A stretch of DNA of 64,000 nucleotides from Strix aluco (Eukaryota > Chordata > Aves > Strigiformes > Strigidae), in the NCBI RefSeq assembly GCF_031877795.1, contig NC_133933.1:23712029-23776028 (forward strand), given 5' to 3'. The notes under the pieces were generated by a model, which was given only the letters and a program-made list of their open reading frames with translations, ran no database searches and was not told the DNA's origin. Positions within the stretch are counted from its first letter, which is position 1, and each line of letters opens with the position of its first letter. Below are positions 46,490-58,288 of this stretch, piece after piece. A program made the translations under genes and the position numbers.

Positions 46490-48060
46490 GTGAGTGGGGA
46501 GTGCTGGGGAGGGTTTCCCGGGAGAGGGCTCCTCCTGCAGAGGCTGCCCTTGGCTCATCAGTTCCCTGCCCTGAGGGGCTGCAGCCTGAGCAATTGCTCT
46601 TAAAAAAGCATGAAAAATAGCAAAGAGAAATGCCATCCTGGTGCAGGGGTGAGGGGAGAGCAGTGGAGGGCTGGTAGGGGACACATATGCTGCAGCAGCA
46701 CTGCTTAGGCCAGGTCTGAGGCTGCTGGGGATGCTCAAGGGTTGGTCCCAAAACTTGCTGCAGAGGCACAGCCATGCTCTGCCCACTCATCCCTGGGGCT
46801 TACAGCAGCCCCCAAGCCCTCTCTTTACCCCACTACATGATGGCATGGGCAGTGGGGACTCCCACCCTGGCAGAGTGGGCTGCCCCATGCTCGGTCTTGC
46901 AGGACAGGTGGCCAAGGCATCCCCCTGCCTGCACCAGGCGCCCTCCGCACGGGCAAGCCGTGGTTGGCATTTCCCAAGTTTCTCTACATTGCCAGGAGAA
47001 TAAGAGATGTAGCTGTAAACAATTTACACCGACTGTGTCAAATATCTTATTTGACAAAGCACTCCCATTTTAAGCTGTACTATATAAAGCCTACAAACAC
47101 AAGGCTCCAGCTGAAGTGGCCCTTGGCACTGCCTCCTTCAAACTGACATGTTCACTTTGACAAGAGTTACCCAGGGATTATTCCTGGATCTGAAAATGAA
47201 GTTGCCTAGCTGCATTTTATCCCCAACGAGCTTGGAGCACATTCACGCCGTCATGCCCTGGCTCTGGATGGGGCTCCTTGGCCAAACTATTGCCACACAG
47301 CGACCCCCACATCCCCCCACACAGTCAAAGAGTGAAAATTTAGGTGTATTATAGTGCCCAGATACCTGCTGTGCATGTTCCTATGCTTAGTCCTTCTATC
47401 TAAACTTCAAAATCAAATTATCAAAGGGGCCTCCTGAGAACGTTTAGTGCCTTCCAGCAATTTGCAGGGTTGCTTGAACAGGCACGTGGGTCTTGACCTG
47501 CATGCTGACTAGTGTGAAAGCCCTTCCACCTATGGTACCAACTTTGAAGAAGCGCTGATACGGAGTTACAGAAGTGTCTCACGATGCTTGACTGAGTGAG
47601 TGATAAAGCAACAGGTGAGGTGAAGAGTTGACCTATTAAAAAGAGTGCAATGAGAGAAGCAGCCTGGCTGTGTATGCACAGCAGCAGCTGCTGAATTAGC
47701 TGTTCCCTCCTTGGGAGCATCGTGGACGCAGTGGGAAAAGTCTGCAGAAAGCACTGGTTCAGCAAAAGCAAATGCTCTCACTAAGTTTTGGAAGCCACAG
47801 AAGCTCACAGAATGCTGTAGAGGCCAAAAGGATAAGTGGGTCCCAAAAAAGAGGGGACACCCTTCCAGGGGACAGGTCTGTGGGAGGACGCTGAGTGCAG
47901 GGTGGCTGAGGGACACCCCCCGGCATCTCTCCATGCAAACATGGTATCATAGAGACGATGCTGGGAGGGGTGACTTTCCTGTCTCCCCCATGCAGCAGAT
48001 TTTATGTAGGCTTCCCACAGTGCTGATGGCTTGGGTTGTTTGTTTTTTTTGTAATTCCAG
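46490..48060 (+). other. ITPKB intron (between coding exons 5 and 6)
   Basis: A 1571-bp intron with GTGAGT donor and TTCCAG acceptor. No feature was recognised inside it. Confidence 0.95.
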
Positions 48061-48132
48061 AACAGTTACCTTAACCGGTTGAAGGGTATCCGCGCTACCC
48101 TGGAGACATCCCCGTTCTTCAAGTGCCATGAG
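48061..48132 (+). CDS. ITPKB: ITPKB sixth coding exon
   Basis: The exon is 72 bp, 24 codons, phase 0 at both ends (residues 208-231): [20 protein letters not shown] followed by KCHE. The SPFFKCHE end is a strong family landmark leading to the ATP/metal site in the next exon. The acceptor is a T-rich tract ending TTCCAG at 48060. The donor GTAATA at 48133 is weaker than the others in this gene. Being symmetric, the exon could be skipped without a frame break, but that would delete part of the kinase fold. Confidence 0.96.
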
Positions 48133-50812
48133 GTAATACTCGTGTTTAGATAGAGCTGCCTGGAAATGCAAACGGTTTAATCTCAGCTGGTCCAAGGAGA
48201 GAAGAGAAGTCAAAGTCAGAGGCTGTAAATTTCTGCAATTTTGAATTTATTCTTAGATCCATCTTTTCATACCCCTGTTTATCTAATACTTATGTAGAAA
48301 TAAAGCTGGTGACCGATACAATGTTCATGCATCTGACATGGGCTCAAATCTACTGAAAACCAATGTTCATACAGATTAAAAGTGATCTAGGAGGAATTTG
48401 GGCTGTTTATGGGTTTATATGACTGGGAAAAGTCCTTAGTGTAAAAGTATAGGGGTTTTCTGAAGAGAAATGCCTGTCTGAATTCACGTCATGTATCATT
48501 TGGCTGTCAGTTGTTCCATCAAACAAGACTTCAGTGCAGCCATAAATTGCAGACATCCCAAAAGTGCCTTTACTGAAGGACAAGTGTCTTGGAAGGACTT
48601 TCCTCCAGAAATGAGTGTCCACGAAATCAACATTTTCTACAGTGAAAATTCAGTTCTGGTGAGAAAACAAAGAGGAAGTGCTACATTTTTTGGCTGTTTC
48701 AATAGGCATTAGAATGCTGCATAATTTAATTAAATCATTTTATTGATTTAGCATTGGAAAAGAGTACTTGCTATTGCATCTACTTAACAAAACATGAGAG
48801 CGCGTGTCCTTGGCACATGTTGTCTATGGCCAAAGAGCCTCATAGGAACCCCTGACTCATGGGGAGCAGGAGCCACAACTCCAAGAGCCCACGGTCCCTC
48901 AGCCAGAGCTGTGTGAGCCACCTCGGCCCCGGCCGCACACGGGGCGTCCAGATGGGGCTGTGCCTCCTGATGGCAGCGCTGTAAGGCAATTGGAAGGGAA
49001 ATGTCGAAGCTGAAGGTTTCAGGTCAATTCAACACAGGAAACAAAATGCTCCCTGAAACCGAGTGCCAGGGTTTCGTTTGAAAACATAGAGACAAAACAG
49101 CCTTTCAAGGAGGTTTTGAAAGGAGTTTCCACTCCTTAAAAATTAAAAAGCAGCAGCTTTGACTTTCCATCCCACTTTGAGATGAAGCGCAGCAGAAGGT
49201 CTGCCAAGCTCTGTGTGTCCCTCCACGGGGCCCTCGCTGGGCAGGGCTCCTCCGAGGAGCTGCAGGAGAATTTGGAGACCCAGGACAGGCAAGTGAAGAA
49301 TGTCAGCAAAAGGCTTTTCCTTAAAGTTAAAATGTTCTGTCCTGGCCAGGAGATGGCTATAAGAACTTAGAAGGAGAAGAACTAAAGATAAGCGTTTATA
49401 ATAATGCATATCTCTGGACCTGGGACATTTTCCCAGTGCTCTGGAGGAGGAAGTCTCCTCAAAAATGTAAATTCGTAATAGCTTTTGCAAACAGTGCATG
49501 CTTCCCATTCAAAACCCTTGTCAAAAGGCAAACCTCAAACTAAACCCTGCTGATAACACAGACATGGGAGTCCCCGGCAACATTTAGTGCTGCTGTTTTG
49601 GAGGGCTGACATCAGCTGGATGCCCCTTGAGCTGCGCTCCTCCGCGTATCTGCACAGCTTATGGGGCGCTTCTGGATCTCAGCACACTGCGTCCTGTCTG
49701 TTAACAGCCATGGCACTCTGGTCACCAAGGTCCCTATTTGTGATCAAGGGCAAGCAAGTCCATAATCCACCAATTCATGCACGTCAAACATAATTTGGAA
49801 AGCAATCTTTGTTTGGGACAGCTCTGAAGCACGCCTGTTGGGGCTTTTCTGTAGCACAGCCTGCTAAAATCTGACTGGAGGAGCAGATTCAGCAGATGAG
49901 CATGACAGTGAATGGCCTGACACCGATACGTGTTCCCCAAGCACTGGGAAGCCGCAGTGGAGCTGCTGCTGAGCATCAGCCCGGCTGGGAGTGTGAGCCG
50001 GGATGGGCCAGGGGCTGAGCTGGAGGTACCCACCTGCTGAGCATCTCCCTGCTCCGTGGGTGGTGAGCATTGGGCTCATGGGGTCTCGTCCCGCTGCAAC
50101 AGGCCTTGAGACTTCTGCTGTCAGAGGTGATGTGCTTCACCTTCCCAAATGCACCTGTGGGCTTGCCCAGGCCACTACTTGATGCAGGATTTTTCCAAAG
50201 GTCGATCAGGATAGGAAAGAGCCCTTCAAAGCAGATGCAGCCGAGTGAACTCATGGAAAAGGAAATTCATGTACATGCATCTCTGTAACTTGCATCCCCA
50301 GAGCACTGTGAAAGCCAGGAGGATATTCTAGGGGGAATCTGGGTGCAGCTGGACAATGTTTCAGGTGGGAGACAGCACATAACAAGTGACTTGTTCTTGG
50401 AGCATACCCGTCCCTGTGGTGATGTCTACAGGGCTGCTGAGTGTGAAGAGCATGAGCCGGTCACAAAGAACCAGCCTTGGACAAAATCCCCATCTGAAGG
50501 CTGAGACATTTCATCTCATTCCTTCCCTAGGGACCTTGACTCAGTTTCCAAAATGACATCTCTATCTTTTGTGCCCATGTTTTTCTGATCCTCTCTTTCT
50601 GCTGAGAGCTGGGATTTGTATGAGTAAATCAGCTTGTCTTGAATACTCAATTTGCATGTGCAAACACAGCAGCAATACAGAGCTTGCTTTTGCTCATGCA
50701 AAATCTCAGCATTGTCTCTTGCAAAGGCAGCCCAAGATAAGGTGTCTGAAGCCACGTATCTGGCTGAGAATGAACAATAGGAGCACCACTAACTGATCTC
50801 TCTTCTCCTTAG
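48133..50812 (+). other. ITPKB intron (between coding exons 6 and 7)
   Basis: A 2680-bp intron with GTAATA donor and CCTTAG acceptor. There are AT-rich patches near 48230-48380 and 48720-48790. No further exon or repeat was recognised. Confidence 0.95.
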
Positions 50813-51028
50813 GTAATCGGGAGCTCCCTGCTCTTCATTCATGACAAGAAGGAACAGGCCAAAGTCTGGATGATTGACTTTGGGAAAACCACCCCGCTGC
50901 CGGAGGGACAAGTTCTCCAGCACAACGTGCCCTGGGTGGAAGGGAACAGAGAGGACGGCTACCTCTGGGGGCTGGACAACCTCATTCAGATCCTGACAGA
51001 GTTGTCCCAGAGCGAAGACTTACATTAA
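50813..51028 (+). CDS. ITPKB: ITPKB last coding exon: catalytic IDFGKT motif and stop
   Basis: The exon encodes residues 232-302 and a TAA stop at 51026-51028. It contains [11 protein letters not shown] with the SSLL motif (residues 235-238), then [15 protein letters not shown]. In that stretch the aspartate at 50876-50878 is the metal-binding residue equivalent to the kinase DFG aspartate. [20 protein letters not shown] follows and the protein ends QSEDLH. The length and ending match the usual ITPKB C-terminus, with only a variable tail. The acceptor is TTCTCCTTAG, ending at 50812. No disruption is seen, so the catalytic domain looks fully functional. Confidence 0.97.
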   Translation, partial: VIGSSLLFIHDKKEQAKVWMIDFGKTTPLPEGQVLQHNVPWVEGNREDGYLWGLDNLIQILTELSQSEDLH

Positions 51029-51858
51029 AGCCACACGTCCGACTCTGCCACTACCCCCAACCTGCCCCCGACTGACTCATCTGAACTGCACTACAAGACA
51101 CTTTCCAGCCCTCGCCCTTTCCATTTGAAAGCTATACTCTCCCTATTTAATGTGTTTTTGTTGTGGTTTTTTAGGTTGTCTTGGGGTTTTTTTTTCCTCT
51201 CCATGTAAATAGAGATCTAACCTGCCAGAACAAAAGCTGAACTTCAAACCTTGGCTTCGCAGAGTCGGTGGGAGCACGCGGCCATGCCGGCCTGGAGCAG
51301 TCTGGAGGGGTTGCTTAGGCAAGCACGAGCTTTGCCTAACGTGCTTTTGTCTCTTGTGCAGCCTGGTTTTAAGAGGACTGGCAGAGGAAGGAGCCTCTTC
51401 CTGTGCTGGGATCAGTAGCTTCATCCTGAAAGTGGCTGTGCCCAGGACCCTCTGGCAGCCAGGGTGCAGGAGCAAGGCCTGGAGGTGGCAAAGGATACTG
51501 CAGTGGGAGCCTTTTAGTTGTCTATGCCAGCACCTTTCAGCCTAGGGAACTGAATGTGCAAAGTCCGTAAGAGATGCTAGAAGGGCAGATTTGGGTTTTT
51601 CTTTGTGTTCAAGACATCCTGTAGTGGTTGCTCAGTTATTTTCAGGTGGCACTGGAGGACGAGGGTTTCTGTCCTGCTGCGGGGTTGTGTGGCCAGGCAC
51701 AGGTATTTACCATAGCCAGGTGCTTCCTGCCCACGTCCCCCATACTGGGTGCACTGGTGTGGTGGGTAACGCTTCGAGCTCCTCTCTAGAGACCCAGCTC
51801 CCCTGCTAAGAGCTGCTTCCAGCCCTCCTTAGCTGGGGTCTCCAGCCCTCCACAGGGA

Positions 51859-51864
51859 ATTAAA
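51859..51864 (+). terminator. possible proximal poly(A) signal ATTAAA
   Basis: This variant hexamer ATTAAA lies about 830 bases after the stop. Use of this site would yield a shorter ITPKB mRNA without the AU-rich distal UTR. There is no supporting evidence beyond the hexamer. Confidence 0.25.
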
Positions 51865-52909
51865 GGCTTTGGGCAGGGCTGGGGAGAAAAAAATAGCTTA
51901 TAAGGGACTACTATGAGACCTAAAGTAGCCATCCAGGTTGATCAGTCTTTTCTGGCAGCAGCTGAGCACGTGTGTAGGGGTAGTGCCACCAATGCCCACA
52001 CCTAGCCCAGGGCAACCCTCTCGCCTGGAGCATCTCCGTAATTTTTATCAGCAGCCAGTGCAGGGTTACAGCAGCAAAGCAGCTCTCAAGGTGACCCACT
52101 TAGTCATCTTTGGCAAAGCAGAGTTGGGATCAGGCATCTCCCCGTCTTCCCTTTTGTACCGCAGAGCTGGCCTGACTCTGCCACTGCTCTTCGGCACTGG
52201 CTCCCCAGCCCGCTCGGGCTGTGTGTACAGCCTTTGCGCTCCCGCTCCTGCGAAAACACCCAGTTCCCTATTTAGGGTGGAGGCTATTTTTTAACTTCCT
52301 GGAACATTTGAACTAAGCGGCTTGCTCGCGGCAGAGCTGGCTCACTAAAGGTCAGCCATCGAGAGGACGGCGGGGAGGGGAGGCTGCAGGGAGAGCCGGG
52401 GAGTCCCTCACGTTGAGGACAGAAGGAACGTGCAAGTGCAGGAGGTGGTGCAGGAGCTTGGCAGCCACGAATCCCTCACCTGCTCCATCCCCAAACCCAC
52501 CGTCTCACCTCGATCCCCAGGAGCGGTGCTCCAGAGCCCCTCTGCCATCCTTCAGTGGGTCCAGCACCCTCGGTCGGGGAGGTCTTCTCCTGGCAGCAAT
52601 AAGGAGGAGTTGGCCATCAAATAATCTGCAGTCATGCTCCAGCCTCTTCCCCGAGAACTGAAGTCTCCTAAGGTTTTTCTCAGTTCATATCTCTCAAGAC
52701 AGATGTCTTCAGCTCATCTGATGCCATTGTAAATGGTTGCACTGTTTTAGCTCCTTGCCAGGCTTTCTAGAATAGCCCATGTGGAAGTGCCTTATAGACT
52801 TGCCTCTGTTCCATTAGTGTCATGGAAAAGGTTGGGTTTTTTTTTAAGTTATATTTATTTTCATCCCATTTTAATTGCACAAAACACTAAAACTTAATGC
52901 ATGGAATCC

Positions 52910-52923
52910 TTTTTTTTTTTTTT
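52910..52923. repeat. 14-base T run in the 3'UTR
   Basis: This is a U14 tract in the ITPKB mRNA, part of the AU-rich distal UTR. It is a possible binding site for U-rich RNA-binding proteins. Confidence 0.8.
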
Positions 52924-53275
52924 AAATGTGTTTTTAGTTTTTAAACCATCCCTTTTCCAGCTTTGGAGAAAGGGTGTGAACAGATATGCATAGACATGTA
53001 CCACTTATCGCTGTACTTTAGCTTCAAGCTGCTCTTATATATGTATATTATTTTTTAAGCCTGTTTATAAACCAGATTCCTTGCTTTGTGGCTTTGGAAG
53101 AAGCAGATTGTTCCTCTCAGATGTCTTATGCCTTCCTGGAGGCTGGAACGGTTGCTGTGAGGGATTTTCCCCGCTCCCACCACCCCTCTTGGTCATTGGG
53201 TAATACAGAAAAAAAATCCGAACCGGTCTGAAACACCAACGCACAGTGCCTGTAAAAAAATCCTGTAACTTTGCA

Positions 53276-53281
53276 AATAAA
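53276..53281 (+). terminator. ITPKB distal poly(A) signal AATAAA
   Basis: A canonical AATAAA lies about 2.25 kb after the stop codon. It is followed about 20 bases later by a GT-rich stretch (around 53300-53312) that fits a downstream cleavage element. No other strong signal precedes it in the AT-rich end of the UTR. Confidence 0.75.
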
Positions 53282-53300
53282 GGCATATGGGAAGCATTCG

Positions 53301-55679
53301 CCTGGTGTATGGTCCACATCTGCCCCGTGCAGCTTGTGGCAGCTTGGGAACAACAGCAGCAGCTGGCTTTTTTGTCCGTGATTTTGGGGGAAATCAGGCT
53401 CCAGCCTTGGTTACCCCAGCACACGCCAGGAGCAACGCTGTGTAAAAGCAAGAGTGGGGAAGGACCCTGGGCCAGGGACAGATCCTTACAAACAGGAACT
53501 GGCTTTGCAGGGAGCAGGGCAGGGTGGGAGCACGGTTGGGGTTGTGGGGGGTCCAGACTGGGTGGGGGCACCCCCAGGAGAGGCCTGAGTTTCTCCATCC
53601 CGCTTCTGCAGGGAAGCCCACCAAAGGCAGCTCAACACCAGGAATTTTTTTCGGTCTTTGTGTTTTTCACTAGTGCTAGGTTGTGGCTCCCACTGAGCAG
53701 TTTCCAAGTGCCACCCTGCGATTCCTGCACTCGAAAATATCAAAGCACCCAGGGACGTCAGAGCTGCCTGGTGCTGCCATGCACTTCTGCTCCTCTTCTT
53801 CAAAGCTGCCCCGCAGGCAGTGCCAGAGGGAGTGATTGGGACCAAGGGCCACGAAAAATACCCCAGATTGGTTTTGCACTGAAGGAGAAATCAGGTTGTA
53901 GAGCCTGAAGGCAGCCCAGTCCCTCCTGGTTGTTGGTGCAATTGCAGGGGAGCAGGAGCCTGTCCTGCGACAGACGTGGCCGAGGCACAGGGTTGGGTCA
54001 GATTTAATGCCCAGACCCCCAGGAGCAGGCCCGGCCTGGGAACTGGTTCCTGCAGCATCTCTCCCACTTGCCATAGCACCTCTAACACAAACTGCAGGAG
54101 AAACCCTGCATGGACTTTGCTTAAAGACTAGAAACCTCTTGTTACGAGAAAGAGCTGGTAGTATTACAGATGTGAGGCTGCTATACGTGCGCCTAGCGAT
54201 CTCTCGTGGGCTGTGAGAAAGGCGTCCATGCTTCCTGCCTGCCTGGCTTGCACGCTCCCACAGCATCGTTACCGACTGCTGATGTTTTACTTACAGCCCC
54301 AGTTCTTTGGGCCACTGAGTCCAATTGGTACATGGCTCCTCTTCCTACCTGTGGGGGAAAACAAAAGGCTCCAAAACTCCCGTAAGATGATGTTGTGGCA
54401 GAGAGGGGAAGGGAAAAAGTCGGGGAAGGGAAAAAGTCAGGGAAGGAAAACCCTCATGACTGAGTGCTGGTGTCTGCTGACCCTGAGCTTTATGCACCAG
54501 GTTGGAAAGGGGCAGGTCCCAGTGCTGAGCTGGGGCTGACAGTGCAGCACGGCACACACCACAGCAAGAACCCTACTTGCCCTCCACTTGGCTTTGCTGC
54601 ACCCCCAAAGCAAAGCCCTGGGCTCTGTGAGAGATGAGACAGGCTCTCTGACACTTCAGGGATTAATACACTAAAGTATTAATAAACTCAATATAGAGAG
54701 GAGAGGCCAGCACTTATATTAACACAGTAATTCCCAGCACCTCCAGCAGTGCCATAGGGGTATAAGGCAGCCTGCTGAGGCTGTAGGTGGGGAGGGGGCA
54801 GCTAATTTTCTTCTTAATTTTCTAATTAGGTACTACTTGCAAGAATGACCCTCCTATAAATAAGGGGTGCTGGGGGCCAGCTGGAAGTTGCACCTCTGAA
54901 AATGCAGACCTGTGCTGTGGTGTTTAATAGGGTCTGAGGCTCGTGCAGTGTTGTCAGTGGCACCCTCTGGTGTGGTTTTGGGGGTCTCTGGGAAGCCCCT
55001 CAAGAGGTGTTTTGCTCCATCATGGATGATACAGGGCAGTGCTACTGCCTTCCCAGGGCTGGAGAGAGTTGTGCTGCCTGAGCAATGAGACCTCAAAAGG
55101 AGGGTCTTAAGTGCTTAAATAAATTAGTTAAGTCGCTGCCACTCAAATACTGCTGGCCATAAATGAAGGTCTGGGGAGGCTGGAGGGGGTCCAGGCTCTA
55201 CCAGGGAGGGTTTTCTTAAACTGGGGTGTGGAGTGATGAAATGCTACAGTTTTGGGGTGGGTGCTGCCAGCAATGGGCTTTTCCCTCCTGGAGCATCCTA
55301 GCTGCCGTTCCTGGGGGTGCAGTGAGTCTGGCAGCTTCTAAGTTGGTGACAGCCCCTTTGGGTTTCACGCAGGGCCCCGTCCCCTGCCCACTGCAGCTCT
55401 GCCGTGGGCGCTGGGTGCTGCTGGGGGGGAGCAGAAGCGAGGTGGGGGCTGCCAGGGTGAGAAAGCTCCTGCCCTTGCACCTCATCCCAAGGGTTTCGGT
55501 GCTGCGGGGGGGTGCTGGCAGGGGGAACGTGGGGGCACCGTGGCATGGGTGGCTTTGCAGGGGGATGCCAGGATGGCCAAATAGCATCGGGGGGGCGGTT
55601 AGCAGCCTGGCGATGCCTTTCACCTCAGCCGCTCTGCCTTGGGGATGTGCCTGACAGCTCCAAGGTCCTGCTGGTTTGG
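53301..55679. other. downstream intergenic sequence
   Basis: This stretch follows the ITPKB poly(A) site. It holds a 17-bp tandem repeat at 54411-54444 and AT-rich sequence near 54660-54850. Open frames overlap on both strands without family signatures. No gene is seen. Confidence 0.6.
54411..54444. repeat. 17-bp tandem repeat, two copies
   Basis: A 17-base purine-rich unit (GGGAAAAAGTC followed by GGGGAA or AGGGAA) occurs at 54411-54427 and 54428-54444 with one mismatch. A truncated third GGAAAA follows. Confidence 0.85.
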
Positions 55680-55801
55680 AAATAACGCGACCCTCTCCTT
55701 GGCGCGGCCCCGCGTGGGTGGAACCGGGCCACCGGGGCCGGGCCGGCGCTTCCCCCGGAGGCCGGGAGGCGGCGATGCTGCCCCGGCGGCGGGCTGCAGC
55801 C

Positions 55802-55840
55802 GGACGGACGGAGGGACGGAGGGACGGAGGGAGGGAAGGG
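55802..55840. repeat. 8-bp tandem array (GGAGGGAC-type)
   Basis: Roughly five degenerate copies of an 8-base unit (GGACGGAC, GGAGGGAC twice, GGAGGGAG, then GGAAGGG) lie inside the CpG island. Confidence 0.85.
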
Positions 55841-55855
55841 ACAGCGGGTCTTTCA

Positions 55856-55894
55856 TTCCCCGCGGGACAGGGGGTCCTTCCCCGCGGGACAGGG
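55856..55894. repeat. 17-bp direct repeat, 22-bp period
   Basis: TTCCCCGCGGGACAGGG occurs at 55856-55872 and 55878-55894. Each copy contains the palindrome CCCCGCGGG-type core. Confidence 0.85.
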
Positions 55895-56342
55895 TGCCTG
55901 CGCCGGCGGGGCGAGCGCCCCAAGGCTGGTCTGGGTGCTCTCCCCGTCCCCGCCTGGTCCCCGCGCGTCGCTGGTGTGGGACTTGCCCCCCACCCCCCGG
56001 CCAGTTTTGGGACTTGTCGCCCGGCGATGCTCTCGCATTGGGAGCTGGGGGGAGGATCGTTAAAATGAATAAGCCCCCTTGCCAGCAGGCGGCCCCGCCC
56101 CAGGCCCCGCCAGGGCAGGGAGGGTGGGTGAGGAGCTGGTGCTGCCCGCACCCCACGGCGGGGGCAGACGGCTGATTCGGGGAGTGAGAGACTGGGGAAA
56201 CGCATTCCCCCCCCTCGCTGTGCCTGTCCAGGGCTGGGGCCCTCCGCCACCTCAGCCCCCTGCCACCCCGGGGGACAGCTTTCCGACTTACAGTCCCTGG
56301 CCTCACTTGGGTCTGCGCTCTGTTCTCTTCCCTGGCCTTAAA

Positions 56343-56383
56343 AATAAAAATTTGTTATTGTGAAGTGTAAAAAATAAAATAAA
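56343..56383 (+). terminator. cluster of + strand AATAAA signals
   Basis: Three AATAAA hexamers (56343-56348, 56373-56378, 56378-56383) lie about 160 bases after the CpG island. Together they could end a short + strand transcript. They could also just be an A-rich simple repeat. Confidence 0.25.
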
Positions 56384-58247
56384 ATTTAAAAACACCCTGC
56401 AAAGAGGGGAGGTGGCCAGGGCCCTGCTGTAGCATCTGTCAGTTTGGTTTGTGTTTTTCCCACGTGGTTTTAAGTCCATGAAAGTGATGACACTCTGCTC
56501 CTGCAATCGGCGTGAGATGCCCACCCTGCGGCCCCAGGGATGAGCCCCGCCATGCCCAGGACCACGCTTCACCCACCCCCGTTGTGGGGCTGGGGGCACG
56601 GGTCTGCCATCTCCTGCACCTCTGGCCCTTGCCCCATCACCAGTGATGCTCTCCAGCGAGGCACTGGAGCGCAGCAAGGAAGGCTTGATGTGGGGATTTA
56701 CAGCTCTGAGAGATGCCCCAGGGGCTGGTGTTGCTTTTATACTGGCAAGTTTTCTCTTTCCACCCCTACCTCCCTCCCCACCCTTAGGGGACCTGTGTCT
56801 CACAGCTCCTGTTCCTCTCCAGGGAGAAACTGTGCTTCCACCCCGGGAGCAGCCAGAAAGCACAGGAGAGCTGCTGCTGGTGCCACTTTGAAGAGAAAGC
56901 CTATAGAGGAGTCTCCTGAGGAAATCCCACCTGGGACAGCACTGGAGGAAACTGCAGAAGATGATGCTCTTGGGCCCTACCAGCTCATCCCACTGCCAGC
57001 TCCGGTCCACTGCCTGCTCGGGGCTGATGCTTTCTGTTTGCTGGGACTTTGTGTCTCCTACCGTTCATTCAGTGTGTATTAATAACGTCAGTCCTGCAAG
57101 ACCTGGGGCCAGCTCCCTCCCCTCCCCATTGCCTACTGCCAGTGCGTTCAAACACATTTTTCATAATGCAAAAATCTTAAACTTGAAACCACCTGGACAA
57201 ATACTTTCATTTAATAACGAAAAAGCGACTGACCTCCCTGTCAGAAGGTGCTTTTGCTCTGAGATGGTTTATATGCTACTTTCCATGACAGGAATCCAGG
57301 GACTGCTCCTGCAGGGACACACACAGACAGCTACTGCTCTCGCAGAAGTGGGGTTTGGCTCAGATGAGAGAATGTGAGAGGAAAAAGCAACAGGAGTCTG
57401 TAGCAGCAAGATAGAGTTGCTACAGATGTGGTTCCTTCTTTGTAAAGGATCTGTGGCTAAAAAACATTTCCCGCTGGCAGTGCAGTATCTTTTGTTAGTG
57501 CTAAATTCACATTTCATTTCCTTCTATGCCCCTAAAAATTCAAGGGGAGAAGGCAGTCCCTGTGGGATGGGCTCTGCAGGGTGGTACCTCCATGTGAAGG
57601 CAGGCAGCCCCTCGCCATGGTTTGCCATCGCCTCAGGAACAGCAGGTGCCCACATGCCCTGCTGGAAACCTACACCGGCAAAATCCCTCCCGTGCCTGCC
57701 CTTGGCTGCCCAGAGGAGCAGTGGGACGCAGGGACGCCTGCTCTTACTCGGTGACATCTGTGAGGGTTAGAGCAAGGTGGTTGGAGAGGGGCACCACGCT
57801 GCCCGTATGCTGTGGCCAAGGCTGGGCTCGGCTCCCTCCGGCAGCCCCACAGCCAGGCCCGGGTGCCAGCATAGGGGACAGAATTTGGGTGGCAGCAGCC
57901 GGTCTGGTGGGTGTGGGGTTTGCTGGGAGCTGCAGAGAAAGACTGTGCAGAGATAAGCCGAGTCCCAGTGGGGAGAGCTGAGTCAGGGCTGCATGAAGGT
58001 GGGGGAGGCCCTGGAGTGCCCCCCATCTCAAGTCCCACATCCCCAGCCTCAGCAGCACGTGCCCCTGCAGAGCTGTTGGTGACTTCTGTGACATTCCCCT
58101 ATGTGACCTGCTTGGCACAGCATAAATGGGGGTGAAGAGCTGAAGTGGCAAAGCACAAGGGGCGCTGCGGGAGCTATTTGCTGCTGTGGGAGTGGGTTGG
58201 GAGGTTTTATTAAACAACCCCTCTATATCTCTTCTTATTCCTGTCTC

Positions 58248-58288
58248 AATTTAATATCAGCAAGTTTTAATACCTGAAATTTAATATC
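58248..58288. repeat. duplicated 11-mer AATTTAATATC
   Basis: Two copies are 30 bases apart in an AT-rich patch. A TTTATT just upstream (near 58206) reads AATAAA on the minus strand. Confidence 0.7.

Larger units (their letters stand above)
51029..53300 (+). other. ITPKB: ITPKB 3'UTR
   Basis: This non-coding tail runs from the stop to the predicted cleavage site. It is GC-balanced for the first 1.7 kb, then becomes strongly AT-rich at about 52820-53060, with U-runs, a TATTTAT-type element and a 14-base T run at 52910-52923. Such AU-rich blocks commonly bind stability factors and host microRNA sites, which is inference here. An ATTAAA at 51859-51864 could serve as a proximal poly(A) signal and give a short 3'UTR lacking the AU-rich block. 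The right end is set by the signal at 53276 and is approximate. Confidence 0.75.
55680..56180. promoter_or_regulatory. CpG island downstream of ITPKB
   Basis: This is very CpG-dense sequence (GCGCGG, CCGCG, CGGCGGC and similar) about 2.4 kb past the ITPKB poly(A) site. It includes a GGAGGGAC tandem array and a 17-bp direct repeat. It may be the promoter of an unannotated transcript. No conserved coding start or obvious first exon was found, so orientation is unknown. The boundaries are estimated by eye. Confidence 0.55.

Noticed and set aside
55216..56250. 344-codon minus-strand frame over the second CpG island
   Set aside because: It begins with GTG, is Arg/Pro-rich as expected from GC-rich sequence, and overlaps equally long frames in other phases.
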